A stretch of DNA of 64,000 bases from CALMFG01 sp963666035 (GCA_963666035.2 CAXXJI010000003.1:124001-188000); one strand, 5' to 3'; positions 42,478 to 50,104 are shown, counted from the first letter of the stretch. Program-made: numbers and translations. Notes: generated from the sequence alone by a model not told the origin.

Positions 42478-42840
42478 ATGAAAACAGGTGTACCATGTGA
42501 CACAAAAAATTTAAGCGACCCCGTCTGTATCTCCTTCGGACGCGCACCGTATTTTCTCATCTATGATACGGAAAGCGAATCAGCCGATTTTTATGAGAAT
42601 GCGGCGGCGGACGCACAGGGCGGCGCGGGCATTAAGGCGGCGCAGACTTTGATCGATTTGGGAGCAGAGGCGACGATCGCTTTTAGCTGCGGCACCAACG
42701 CGGCCGAAGTGCTGGAAGCGGGCGGTGTTCGGCTGTATAAAGCCGAAAAAACCAGTGTGGCCGAAAATCTGGCCAGCTTAAAAGGCGGAGAATTGGAAGA
42801 CTTAAACGACATTCATCCGGGGTACCATGGAAAAAAATAA
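42478..42840 (+). CDS. NifX/NifB-C-terminal-like (dinitrogenase Fe-Mo cofactor) protein
   Basis: A 120-residue PF02579-type protein ('SDPVCISFGRAPYFLIYDTESES', 'GAGIKAAQTLIDLGAEATIAFSCGTNAAEVLEAGGVRLY'). Relatives bind iron-sulfur or Fe-Mo clusters; many occur in non-nitrogen-fixing anaerobes beside MinD-like ATPases with ferredoxin domains, as here. AAAGGAG lies before the ATG at 42478. It overlaps the next gene by 14 bases, indicating coupling. No nif structural genes are present, so nitrogen fixation is not implied. Confidence 0.85.
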   Translation: MKTGVPCDTKNLSDPVCISFGRAPYFLIYDTESESADFYENAAADAQGGAGIKAAQTLIDLGAEATIAFSCGTNAAEVLEAGGVRLYKAEKTSVAENLASLKGGELEDLNDIHPGYHGKK

Positions 42841-43699
42841 TTATCGCATCGTGGTGCTCAGCGGCAAGGGCGGTACAGGTAAGACGTTTACCGCGGTCAA
42901 TCTGTCCCGCGTGATGACAAACGGGCTGTATGCGGATATGGACGTGGAAGAACCCAACGGGGAGATTTTTCATCAGCCGAAGTGGCGGGAACAAACGGAC
43001 GTTCCAGTGATGGTGCCCTTATATGATGCGGCCCAATGCAAAGGCTGTCGGCATTGTGTGGATTTTTGCCGATTCAATGCGCTTGGGTTTGTCGGCGGGA
43101 AGGTAATGATTTTCGGTGATATCTGCCACGGATGCGGCGGATGTACGCTGGTCTGCCCAACCGGGGCGCTGACAGAAGGCAGGAAGATGATCGGCGCCGT
43201 GCAGACCGGCGATGCCGACGGCTTGACTGTGCTTTCAGGCAAGCTAAACCCGGGGGAACCTTCGGGTGTCCCCATACTCGCAAAGATGGGTGTGCTGATT
43301 GACCGGGCGCAGAAAAACACGATTATCGACGGCCCGCCGGGCACGGCTTGTACTGCGATGGAGGCCGTCAAGGATTCGGATTATGTGGTGATGGTGGCCG
43401 AGCCCACCGCGTTTGGTGTGCACAATATGGCCATGCTCAAAGAGCTGGTAGAGCTGTATGAAAAGCCTTACGGAGCGGTCATCAACAAAGTCATCAGAGA
43501 AATAAATCCGGCGGAAGAATACTGTCAAACGAACGGCATTGCAGTTTTGGCACGCATCCCGTTTGACGTCGTGCTGGCGGGGATCATTGCGCATGGACAA
43601 ATTGCGGCAGAAAAACTCGAGGCATATGATGATTTGTTTAAAAACTTGCTGAGACGTATAGAAAAGGAAATGGGATATGAAACAACTGCTGGTGCTTAG
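42827..43699 (+). CDS. MinD/Mrp-superfamily ATPase with inserted ferredoxin domain (1)
   Basis: A 290-residue P-loop ATPase with Walker A 'SGKGGTGKT' at the start, and a two-cluster ferredoxin insertion: 'CKGCRHCVDFCRF' and 'CHGCGGCTLVCPTG', each able to hold a [4Fe-4S] cluster. Later, 'IIDGPPGTACTAMEAV' is the Walker B-like switch region. Proteins of this form handle iron-sulfur clusters or metals with NifX-like partners. It is translationally coupled to the gene before and overlaps its own paralogue by 23 bases. Confidence 0.9.
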   Translation: MEKNNYRIVVLSGKGGTGKTFTAVNLSRVMTNGLYADMDVEEPNGEIFHQPKWREQTDVPVMVPLYDAAQCKGCRHCVDFCRFNALGFVGGKVMIFGDICHGCGGCTLVCPTGALTEGRKMIGAVQTGDADGLTVLSGKLNPGEPSGVPILAKMGVLIDRAQKNTIIDGPPGTACTAMEAVKDSDYVVMVAEPTAFGVHNMAMLKELVELYEKPYGAVINKVIREINPAEEYCQTNGIAVLARIPFDVVLAGIIAHGQIAAEKLEAYDDLFKNLLRRIEKEMGYETTAGA

Positions 43700-44531
43700 C
43701 GGGAAAGGCGGAACAGGAAAGACAACGGTGGCGGCGGCGTTTATTAAGCTGGCGCGGGCCAGAGCCTATGCTGATTGTGATATCGACGCACCCAATCTGC
43801 ATCTGGCCTTGCCGCAGGCCGGGAAGCCCAAGATCGAGGATTATTTTGGAATGAAGAAATCCGAGATTGACCTGAATGTTTGTACCGCCTGTGGACGGTG
43901 CAAAACATACTGCCGGTATGATGCGGTCATGGTGAAAGACGGCGTCTATACTATCAATCCCTTTGCCTGCGAAGGGTGCGGCGTGTGCGGACTGGTGTGC
44001 CGTTTTGGTGCGGTGCGTATGCGTCCGGCTAAAGCGGGTGAATTAAAGTTGTACGCAAAACCGGATGTATTTTCCACGGGCGAGCTCACCATGGGTTCGG
44101 GCAATTCGGGGAAGCTCGTCACCGAGGTCAAAAAACGTTTAAAGGACCATGCGATAGGCGAACTTGCGATAATCGACGGATCGCCCGGCATCGGGTGCCC
44201 GGTGATCGCGTCTCTGGTTGGAGTGGATATGGTGTTGGTGGTCACCGAGCCCTCGCTTTCGGGCATTAGTGATCTTAAGCGCATCGTCACCACAGCGCGG
44301 CGTTCCGGTGCAAAAATTGCGGTTACGGTCAATAAGTTCGACCTGTCCCCCGAAGTGACGCAGCAAATCGAGGATTACTGCCAGGCGGAAGGATTATACA
44401 TGGCCGAGCGGATTCCGTATGATGAAAAAGCGGCTGAGGTGGCGAATACGGGCAAAACGATTGTCGAGATTGATAGCAAAGCCGGAAAAAGTGTTTCCAA
44501 AGCATTTGACCAGGTGATGGCCATGCTATAA
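43677..44531 (+). CDS. MinD/Mrp-superfamily ATPase with inserted ferredoxin domain (2)
   Basis: A 284-residue paralogue of the preceding gene with the same layout: 'SGKGGTGKTT' (Walker A), ferredoxin clusters 'CTACGRCKTYCRYDAV' and 'CEGCGVCGLVCRFGAV', then 'IIDGSPGIGCPVIASL'. The two copies are arranged head to tail and probably form a heterodimer, as MinD-type ATPases are dimeric. Start is inside the end of the upstream gene, 23 bases overlap; the ribosome site is weak (GAAATGGGA). Confidence 0.9.
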   Translation: MKQLLVLSGKGGTGKTTVAAAFIKLARARAYADCDIDAPNLHLALPQAGKPKIEDYFGMKKSEIDLNVCTACGRCKTYCRYDAVMVKDGVYTINPFACEGCGVCGLVCRFGAVRMRPAKAGELKLYAKPDVFSTGELTMGSGNSGKLVTEVKKRLKDHAIGELAIIDGSPGIGCPVIASLVGVDMVLVVTEPSLSGISDLKRIVTTARRSGAKIAVTVNKFDLSPEVTQQIEDYCQAEGLYMAERIPYDEKAAEVANTGKTIVEIDSKAGKSVSKAFDQVMAML

Positions 44532-44561
44532 AATATAGTTTGAAAATCAAAGGAGAGAAAA

Positions 44562-44915
44562 ATGAGAATAGCAATTGCAAGTGAAAAAGACCAGGTGACC
44601 GAGCACTTCGGCCATTGCGAGAATTTTAATATCTATGATGCCGAAGACGGCAAGATTGTCAGTGAAACATCCGTTGACAACCCCGGGCACCGCCCCGGTT
44701 TTCTGCCGAATTTTTTGCATGAAAAAGGCGTGTCCGTCATCATCTCAGGCGGTATGGGCGGCGGCGCCATTGATATCTTTAACAGCCACAATATTGAAGT
44801 GGTGGTGGGTGCCAGCGGCGGCGCCAAAGCGGCGGCGGAAAGCTATTTGAAAGGTGAGCTGAAAAGTACGGGTTCGGTCTGCCACCAGCATGCACACGCT
44901 GACGAATGTCATTAG
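44562..44915 (+). CDS. NifX-like protein with a His/Cys-rich tail
   Basis: A 117-residue PF02579 protein ('MRIAIASEKDQVTEHFGHCENFNIYDAEDGKIV', 'GGMGGGAIDIFNSHNIEVVVGASGGAKAAAESYLKGEL') ending in 'CHQHAHADECH', a likely metal-binding tail. It is the last gene of the four-gene unit. This two-NifX/two-MinD-Fd gene set resembles the orange-protein (ORP) gene neighbourhoods of anaerobes. AGGAG precedes the ATG, and a terminator follows. Confidence 0.88.
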   Translation: MRIAIASEKDQVTEHFGHCENFNIYDAEDGKIVSETSVDNPGHRPGFLPNFLHEKGVSVIISGGMGGGAIDIFNSHNIEVVVGASGGAKAAAESYLKGELKSTGSVCHQHAHADECH

Positions 44916-44930
44916 AAAACAGAGAAAGTG

Positions 44931-44960
44931 AAAGCTTTGCTGAATCGGCAGGGCTTTTTT
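44931..44960 (+). terminator. Terminator of the NifX-MinD/Fd operon
   Basis: Stem AAAGCTTTGC / GCAGGGCTTT (two wobble pairs), seven-base loop, then a T run. Confidence 0.8.
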
Positions 44961-44975
44961 CATACACGCAGGAAA

Positions 44976-45016
44976 TGAAAAGCGCATGCCGCAGGGGAGT
45001 AGACGGGCATGCGCTT
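44976..45016 (-). terminator. Terminator of the sigma/anti-sigma region operon
   Basis: Eleven-pair stem AAGCGCATGCC / GGCATGCGCTT with a 15-base loop; read leftward it is followed by TTTTCATTT. It lies 16 bases past the 48-residue gene. Confidence 0.75.
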
Positions 45017-45031
45017 ATTTCTTTGTGAGTA

Positions 45032-45178
45032 TTATTCAGCGTTGATTTCCAGTTTTTCAATATCTTCGGTGATGATATCAATCAGATTCTGTAATTCTTC
45101 CCGAGTCAGATCGTTTCTGATAAATTCATAATACTCCTTGACCAAAAAGAATTTGGATACATCGGCTTCCGATTTCAT
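45032..45178 (-). CDS. 48-residue acidic helical protein, coupled to secreted protein
   Basis: A small gene of 48 codons, starting with ATG one base after the TGA of the upstream secreted-protein gene, so it depends on that gene's translation. The product is acidic and predicted helical ('VKEYYEFIRNDLTREELQNLIDIITEDIEKLEI') with no membrane segment. I do not recognise a family. The coding claim rests on its tight coupling, its position before a terminator and the regular amphipathic pattern. Confidence 0.6.
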   Translation of the reverse strand: MKSEADVSKFFLVKEYYEFIRNDLTREELQNLIDIITEDIEKLEINAE

Positions 45179-45179
45179 A

Positions 45180-45581
45180 TCAATAGGTATCGTAGCAGGT
45201 GACGACCACAGTCTCGCTGCTGCCTCCGTCGTATGCGGTGCAGGAGACACGATAACGGTATTGATATCCGCTGGAGACATAGTAGGTATGACCCATCGAG
45301 CAGAATCGCCCGTCCGCACTCTTGGTCCAGGAGGTCAGCGTGACCCAGCTGGAACCGTTGTACCGCTGCAGATATCCAGTCAGTTTAACGCTGTCCACGC
45401 CCACTTGGCCGGTGATACTGGCGTCGCATTCGGCCAAACCGCCGCTGATGTTAAGGCTGCTGGTCGCCGAGCTGATAAGGGTATACTTGGGTGTCGGCGC
45501 TGTACCGGCCGAAACCGCAACACCTGCAGTCAGGCATAAAACTACGAGTAGTACGATGATGATGCTTCGTATTTTTTTCAA
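45180..45581 (-). CDS. Secreted small protein (DUF6147-like)
   Basis: A 133-residue protein with a clear signal peptide ('IRSIIIVLLVVLCLTAGVAVSAGT') and a mature beta-rich domain, with 'ISGGLAECDASITGQVGVDSVKLTGYLQRYNGSSWVTLTSW', 'YYVSSGYQYRYRVSCTAYDGGSS' and three cysteines. This matches small secreted proteins of Bacillota (DUF6147 is my best guess). It starts with TTG, seven bases after AAGGAG. It lies 75 bases below the anti-sigma gene and may be part of the response controlled by that sigma factor. Confidence 0.7.
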   Translation of the reverse strand: MKKIRSIIIVLLVVLCLTAGVAVSAGTAPTPKYTLISSATSSLNISGGLAECDASITGQVGVDSVKLTGYLQRYNGSSWVTLTSWTKSADGRFCSMGHTYYVSSGYQYRYRVSCTAYDGGSSETVVVTCYDTY

Positions 45582-45655
45582 GAAAAAACTCCTTCCTTTC
45601 GCTGATACTCACATAGTATTAACGAAAAAAAGAAGTGTTTTTACGGATAAAAATG

Positions 45656-46411
45656 CTATTTAACTAAACTTTTTGCGACCTTAACCAATTCAGCGGCCGG
45701 AATATTGGCATATAGTTTGATGAACGTATTGTCTTTTTCAAAGTAGATGGTCACATCCTGCTCGGTTTCAATCTGAGTGGCCGAGGCGCCCAGACACTGA
45801 AACTCGGATATTTCGGCATTTTCGAGGTTCAATGTGGTGTTGCTGGCGGAGGTACAGGTGAACACCTGAATCGCCTGATCTTCGCGCAGGTACAACAGCT
45901 CGGTGATATTATTCAGCCGACTGACCGATTCCAGCACAAAGCCATCGGGCAGATATTCGGGACGGTAAACCCCTTCTGGGACGACCAGCACCAGGTCTTC
46001 ACTGTGAGCGGGCATTTCCGAAAAACTGATGTCGGTGGAAACCTCGGTGAATCGCTTAAAGAAATTAAAAACACGGTTTCTGGCCGCGGAGGACGTCACC
46101 ACAAACAAGCCGAAGACGATGAAAACGGCGATGATGATCGAAGCCGCCCGAAATAGATACGCTGCCGTCCGACCGCGGTGCCTGTTCCTTCTGAATTCTT
46201 TCTCCCAGCGTTTTATCTTCGCTTCCATGCGGGCTTCAAATTCTGGTGAGAAAGTGATCTCCTTTTTCAGATCCTCATTTGAGGGGTATATATCCTGCTC
46301 GGACAGATGCCGTGCCGCGGCCTCAAAAAAAAGTGTATCAAATAGGGTATCATCCTTGCTTGGCTCGGTAGGTATTAATCCTTCAAAACGGGTTCTATCG
46401 TCATTTGGCAA
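45656..46411 (-). CDS. Membrane anti-sigma-like protein with DUF4367 domain
   Basis: A 251-residue protein: a cytoplasmic N-terminal region of about 85 residues, one helix ('AASIIIAVFIVFGLFVVTS'), and an extracytoplasmic DUF4367 domain with 'RPEYLPDGFVLESVSRLNNITELLYLRED' and 'IYFEKDNTFIKLYANIP'. This is the usual form of anti-sigma factors paired with an ECF sigma. Its first 11 bases overlap the sigma gene, so they are translationally coupled. The outside domain should sense the signal that releases the sigma factor. Confidence 0.85.
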   Translation of the reverse strand: MPNDDRTRFEGLIPTEPSKDDTLFDTLFFEAAARHLSEQDIYPSNEDLKKEITFSPEFEARMEAKIKRWEKEFRRNRHRGRTAAYLFRAASIIIAVFIVFGLFVVTSSAARNRVFNFFKRFTEVSTDISFSEMPAHSEDLVLVVPEGVYRPEYLPDGFVLESVSRLNNITELLYLREDQAIQVFTCTSASNTTLNLENAEISEFQCLGASATQIETEQDVTIYFEKDNTFIKLYANIPAAELVKVAKSLVK

Positions 46412-46979
46412 TACGACCGCCCCCTTTCAGCATCGCTTCCTTCAGCTTATCAAGTCCGCTCTGGCACAGGTACTGTACCGTGCTGGTGGAAGCAATCCGC
46501 ATCCGATCAGCGGTTTCGCGCAGCGTGAGACCGAAGTATTTATGGTAAAGCACAGCATCATGCTGGCGTTTATCCAGCTTTTCCAGCGCGGCTTTGATGT
46601 GTTTTACCGATTCATCTAAGATCAGCATCTCCTCCACCGAAGGTGCTTCGCTTTTTTGATCAAATCCAAAGTCTTCTAACAACTGATCCAAAGACAGACT
46701 GGGGTTTTTGTCCAACTGGCGCTTGTAGTCCACGGACACACTCTTGACCACGCGGACAATGTAACTTTTGGCGGACGGGCTTGGGATATCCGGGATACGG
46801 GGCAGATAGTTTTTCAGCTTAACAAGTGACAGGCTGACCACGTCCTCGGCGGCAAAAGGGTCTCTAAAATATGACAAAGCTACCTTTTTCATCAAATACC
46901 TGTATTCGTGATAAATGGCCTGGATCTTGACGGAGCCAAAGGAATCCAGACCATAATAGAGCAAAACGAGTAATTGCAT
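46401..46979 (-). CDS. ECF-type RNA polymerase sigma factor
   Basis: A 192-residue sigma factor. Region 2 is 'IYHEYRYLMKKVALSYFRDPFAAEDVVSLSLVKLKNYLPRIP', region 4 HTH is 'LEKLDKRQHDAVLYHKYFGLTLRETADRMRIASTSTVQYLCQSGLDKLKEAM', separated by a charged linker. The ATG at 46979 follows AGGGGAG closely; a TTG at 46994 is less likely. It is upstream of its anti-sigma partner and, further down, a secreted protein and a 48-residue protein. Confidence 0.88.
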   Translation of the reverse strand: MQLLVLLYYGLDSFGSVKIQAIYHEYRYLMKKVALSYFRDPFAAEDVVSLSLVKLKNYLPRIPDIPSPSAKSYIVRVVKSVSVDYKRQLDKNPSLSLDQLLEDFGFDQKSEAPSVEEMLILDESVKHIKAALEKLDKRQHDAVLYHKYFGLTLRETADRMRIASTSTVQYLCQSGLDKLKEAMLKGGGRIAK

Positions 46980-47143
46980 GTTCTCCCCTGTCAATGAGTG
47001 GTTCTGCGAAAAATATCTTTTTATTGATTATACGTGAAGAAGCGGGCGGCCTTAAAAATTATCATGATTACAGATAAAGTGGGGCAGGCAGGAGAAACGC
47101 GTCGTGTTTAAGAACGTAAAAACTGTGTTATAATGAGATATCA

Positions 47144-47155
47144 GTGATTAATCAC
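47144..47155. promoter_or_regulatory. Palindrome in the lipoprotein leader
   Basis: GTGATTAATCAC, a perfect 12-base palindrome, 10 bases after a TATAAT at 47129-47134 and 42 bases before the lipoprotein start. Position suits a repressor site at the transcription start. Confidence 0.45.
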
Positions 47156-47197
47156 GAAAAGAATAAACGGTGAGCAATTGACCGAAAGGAGAAAACC

Positions 47198-47947
47198 ATG
47201 AGAAAACCATTCATTCTGATAATTCTAGTTTTAGCGCTGGTGCCGTCTGCTTGTTCGGGCGGCGACGCGGCATATACAAAAGCAAGCGATGTGGAAACCA
47301 AAGCAGAGGAAACGGCAGAAGTAATGGCCGAGGATACTGTGGACGAAACCGCATCCGGAGAGATTGATATTGTATCGATCATGGAAAACAATGTGTTCCT
47401 AACGATGGACCGCAACCTGTACTTTGAATATGAGGCATACAGTGAGGGCGAAAAAGCCAACATGACCACATATTTGACTCCGCATATGATGCGTGTGGAT
47501 ACCGCTCCGGGGTCGAACGAGAACATGGTCGGCGTTTATGATTTTGATAATGATGCCGGATTTTTCTATATTCCGTCCGAGCATTTCGGCGGGACGATGA
47601 GCGATGTGGAGCTGCTCGAGGATTTTGACTACCAGACGGAGATGATGGAATACGCTGGAGATATTGTAAAATTGGAACGAACGACGCTGGACGGCTGGGA
47701 TGTAATATACGGCGAAGCCGAAGTTGACGGCGCACAGATACAGTTCTGGTATTCGGAAGAATACGCGATGATGATGAAATATGTGACGATCACCCCCGAA
47801 GGTGAGGAAATGTATTTTGTCATCACGCATATCGAAATGCCAGACAGCGTTGATGACAAGGTTTTCGAAAAACCCTCTGATATCAAGTTCTTCAACCTGG
47901 ATGAGTCTTCACCGGATTCCTTGCTGGATCAGTTCTTTGATGAGTAG
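47198..47947 (+). CDS. Lipoprotein of unknown function
   Basis: A 249-residue lipoprotein with signal peptide and lipobox 'LVPSAC'. After an acidic Glu/Thr linker (to about residue 55) comes a folded domain rich in Tyr, Met and Asp ('LYFEYEAYSEGEKANMTTYLTPHMMRVD', 'WDVIYGEAEVDGAQIQFWYSEEYAMMMKYVTI'). The strand pattern resembles a LolA/LppX-like half-barrel, but no motif supports that firmly. AAAGGAG precedes the ATG, with a terminator after the stop. Neighbouring gene on the left is a divergent sigma factor. Confidence 0.72.
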   Translation: MRKPFILIILVLALVPSACSGGDAAYTKASDVETKAEETAEVMAEDTVDETASGEIDIVSIMENNVFLTMDRNLYFEYEAYSEGEKANMTTYLTPHMMRVDTAPGSNENMVGVYDFDNDAGFFYIPSEHFGGTMSDVELLEDFDYQTEMMEYAGDIVKLERTTLDGWDVIYGEAEVDGAQIQFWYSEEYAMMMKYVTITPEGEEMYFVITHIEMPDSVDDKVFEKPSDIKFFNLDESSPDSLLDQFFDE

Positions 47948-47963
47948 GAAAATTTAAAATAAA

Positions 47964-47997
47964 AACACCGCCACTTTATAATTGGCGGTGTTTTTTA
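47964..47997. terminator. Bidirectional terminator
   Basis: Stem ACACCGCCA / TGGCGGTGT with an eight-to-nine base loop and T run, between the rightward lipoprotein gene and the leftward SHOCT gene. Confidence 0.85.
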
Positions 47998-48009
47998 TGT
48001 TGTCGTATT

Positions 48010-48312
48010 TTATTTCTTTAATACAACTGCTTTTTTGGACAGATATTCTTCTTCGGTCAGCTCGCCCTTGATAAACCGCAGTTTCAGGGGTTCCAGCACC
48101 TCGGCACGCCGTTTGTTCTTAAGACTGACCAGCGCGATAATCATCACCGCGGCCGCCGCCAAAAGCAGAAAGCCGGAAAAGTACCAAACGCCCAGTCCAT
48201 ACACCCCTGTGTGGTAGGAACGGGCCAGCCAACCGTCGTTCCACATGTGACTGCCCATATAATAGGTGCGGTCACTTAAACGTAAAAAATCCAAATTTGA
48301 ATTTAACATCAT
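48010..48312 (-). CDS. Membrane protein with C-terminal SHOCT domain
   Basis: A 100-residue protein with one strong helix ('YFSGFLLLAAAAVMIIALVSL') and a C-terminal SHOCT module 'VLEPLKLRFIKGELTEEEYLSKKAVVLKK'. SHOCT modules mediate oligomerisation or targeting. The N-terminal half is Tyr/Trp-rich. Starts 10 bases after the stop of another, 57-residue SHOCT gene with GGAG before it, so the two are one operon and probably interact. Confidence 0.82.
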   Translation of the reverse strand: MMLNSNLDFLRLSDRTYYMGSHMWNDGWLARSYHTGVYGLGVWYFSGFLLLAAAAVMIIALVSLKNKRRAEVLEPLKLRFIKGELTEEEYLSKKAVVLKK

Positions 48313-48322
48313 TTATTTCTCC

Positions 48323-48496
48323 TCATTTCTCGATCACATGTTTTTTTCGGTTGTATTCATCTTCGTCAATCTCGCCGTTGATGAATTTTTCCTTTAAGAT
48401 ATCCATAGCTGTTCTGCCGCCGGGTTCGGTGGTTTTGTTCGCAAAGAAGATAAAATATATAGCAACACCGGCAACGATCAATAAGAATAAAGTCAT
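48323..48496 (-). CDS. 57-residue membrane SHOCT protein
   Basis: A short gene of 57 codons plus stop. The product has an N-terminal helix ('LFLLIVAGVAIYFIFFA') and a SHOCT module 'AMDILKEKFINGEIDEDEYNRKKHVIEK', the same type as the downstream gene. AAGGAGG lies nine bases before the ATG at 48496. The two SHOCT proteins form a tandem pair on the leftward strand. Confidence 0.85.
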   Translation of the reverse strand: MTLFLLIVAGVAIYFIFFANKTTEPGGRTAMDILKEKFINGEIDEDEYNRKKHVIEK

Positions 48497-48627
48497 AAGT
48501 GGTTTCCTCCTTGTTTTTGTAGTCTAAAGTATATCCGGCCGACTTTAAGGAATCTACACAGAACCATGAATAATCGATGAATAAAAAAACAGCTCACCCG
48601 TGCGGCTGATTATTATAACCGGTGATC

Positions 48628-49806
48628 TCATTCGGCCGGTGCTATTTTGATGCGTGATCCGATCAACGAAAAGGCCAGTATGATGCCGCCGAATATCAGA
48701 AAGGTGACGGGGATGGTAAGCTGATCGGAAACAAGCCCGAACAGCGGGAAAAGCACAATCATACAAAACGAGAAGATCATTGAATCAAAAGACAAGAGCG
48801 TCGCACGTTTATCCGATGGGATCAGCTTGTTGATGTAGTCTCGCGAAGCAACGAACAACACGGCTTCGACAAACGAGATCATCATCAGGGGCAAAATGCT
48901 GACTTTTGTGAAAAAGCAAAGCAGAATGCACAAACTGATGATGAAGGTTCCGGTGTTGATCAGTTTTTGTTCTCCCAGCCGGTGATGCGCCTTGGCGGCC
49001 AAAATCGCACCGCCGACAGCGGCCAGCGTGGCGGCCACAAGCGTCAGGCCGATCTTGAAGGGTGTATAGCCGATGTTCTCCAGACTGAGCTGAACGTAGT
49101 AAAAGGTCATGGTGCTTCCCGCAAAGACGATATCAATAAAGAGAATCAAGTATATCAGTCGGGGACGCGCCTTGACGACGGCAAAGCTGGAGGTGTACTG
49201 GGTTTTAAGCGCGGCTAAGAACCCTGGCTTTTCATGACCGCTTGCGGCGCCGATCGGGGGTTCTTTGAAAAAAAGCCCGATGATTAAGCCCAGCACGCTG
49301 AACAGGATGGACGCATAATATACCAAAGTATAATCAATGTTGCCTAGAAGACCACCGAGAAACAAACCTAAGACAGAGATACCCTGGTACCCCATTTCGC
49401 ATTTGCCGGTGATGGACATAAACCGATTTTCCTGTCCTTCTGCCAACAGAGAATCGTACACCAGGGCTTCGCCTGCGCCGGATTCAAAGTTGTAGGAAAG
49501 CGCGGAGACGGCAAAGCCGACAGCAAACCCAAAGTAGGAGTTGGATGAGACGATGATGAGGCTGGAAACAATGGCAAAGATAAGCCCGACCAGACGGCTT
49601 GTTTTTCGACCGAAAAGATCGGCGATCGCACCGGTCGGCGTTTCCATGACAAAGGACGTGATATGGAAAATCGCCTCTAATGTGCCGATGGCAAACAGAC
49701 TTATGCCCTTTGACGCCAAGTACAGCATCCAGATGCCCTGTGTGATATTGATATTTTTGATCAAAAAAAGATAGTTGATTTTAATGTTTTTCATGTATGT
49801 AGACAT
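48628..49806 (-). CDS. MFS efflux transporter under leader-peptide control
   Basis: A 392-residue, 12-helix major facilitator with 'METPTGAIADLFGRKTSRLVGL' (signature loop with D-x-F-G-R-K). It resembles drug-efflux MFS of Bacillota. The direct ribosome site is weak (AAGGA eleven bases before the ATG). Upstream, the transcript first carries a 33-codon leader peptide and then an intrinsic terminator that ends about 35 bases before this gene; such an arrangement normally means induction by a ribosome-targeting antibiotic. Efflux of a macrolide or similar drug is inferred from this context. Confidence 0.87.
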   Translation of the reverse strand: MSTYMKNIKINYLFLIKNINITQGIWMLYLASKGISLFAIGTLEAIFHITSFVMETPTGAIADLFGRKTSRLVGLIFAIVSSLIIVSSNSYFGFAVGFAVSALSYNFESGAGEALVYDSLLAEGQENRFMSITGKCEMGYQGISVLGLFLGGLLGNIDYTLVYYASILFSVLGLIIGLFFKEPPIGAASGHEKPGFLAALKTQYTSSFAVVKARPRLIYLILFIDIVFAGSTMTFYYVQLSLENIGYTPFKIGLTLVAATLAAVGGAILAAKAHHRLGEQKLINTGTFIISLCILLCFFTKVSILPLMMISFVEAVLFVASRDYINKLIPSDKRATLLSFDSMIFSFCMIVLFPLFGLVSDQLTIPVTFLIFGGIILAFSLIGSRIKIAPAE

Positions 49807-49836
49807 AATTTTTATTTTCCTTATTATTTTTTCAAA

Positions 49837-49870
49837 ACAAAAAACCCTTAAGCGTTTAGCATTAAGGGTT
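49837..49870 (-). terminator. Intrinsic terminator (attenuator) before the MFS gene
   Basis: Perfect nine-pair stem AACCCTTAA / TTAAGGGTT, ten-base loop; read leftward it is followed by TTTTTTG. It lies between the leader peptide and the MFS start, so most transcripts should end here unless it is disrupted. Confidence 0.82.
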
Positions 49871-49902
49871 ATCGTTAGTTTTTTTATCGCTAAATGGCTT
49901 AT

Positions 49903-50004
49903 TTATTGTTGATCTATTCGATTTTTGGGCAGACGTATCCTGCAAACAGAAAAAATGCTGTATTCCATGCGGTTAAATGCGAACCAGCGTTTAGACGCGT
50001 CCAT
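49903..50004 (-). CDS. 33-residue leader peptide of the MFS gene
   Basis: A short reading frame of 33 codons plus TAA with a good ribosome site (AAAGGAG, eight-base spacer), located between the promoter and the attenuator. The peptide contains 'YSIFSVCRIRLPKNR': Arg-Ile-Arg matches the Arg/Lys-x-Arg/Lys macrolide-arrest motif, and the RIRLP segment resembles the RLRFP of the ErmD leader peptide. The likely mechanism is drug-induced ribosome stalling that prevents the terminator hairpin from forming. Not too short to be real: every part of a regulatory leader is present. Confidence 0.7.
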   Translation of the reverse strand: MDASKRWFAFNRMEYSIFSVCRIRLPKNRIDQQ

Positions 50005-50039
50005 CGAAAAATCTCCTTTAAAATATAACTCCAAAAAGC

Positions 50040-50068
50040 ATCATATAGAATTATTTTTAAATTGTCAA
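50040..50068 (-). promoter_or_regulatory. Promoter of the leader peptide-MFS transcript
   Basis: Leftward perfect -35 TTGACA (50068-50063), 17-base spacer, -10 TATGAT (50045-50040), 36 bases before the leader start. Confidence 0.78.
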
Positions 50069-50075
50069 ATACATA

Positions 50076-50104
50076 TTGACAATTATATCGGCTGACGATA
50101 TAAT
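50076..50104 (+). promoter_or_regulatory. Promoter of the padR-DUF2812 operon
   Basis: Perfect -35 TTGACA (50076-50081), 17-base spacer, perfect -10 TATAAT (50099-50104). It is back to back with the leftward MFS promoter; the two -35 boxes form an 8-pair dyad ATTGTCAA-N7-TTGACAAT. Confidence 0.8.

Noticed and set aside
42478..44915. Nitrogen fixation cluster
   Set aside because: Only NifX-type and MinD-type proteins are present; there is no nifHDK or nifB, so the family names do not imply nitrogenase.
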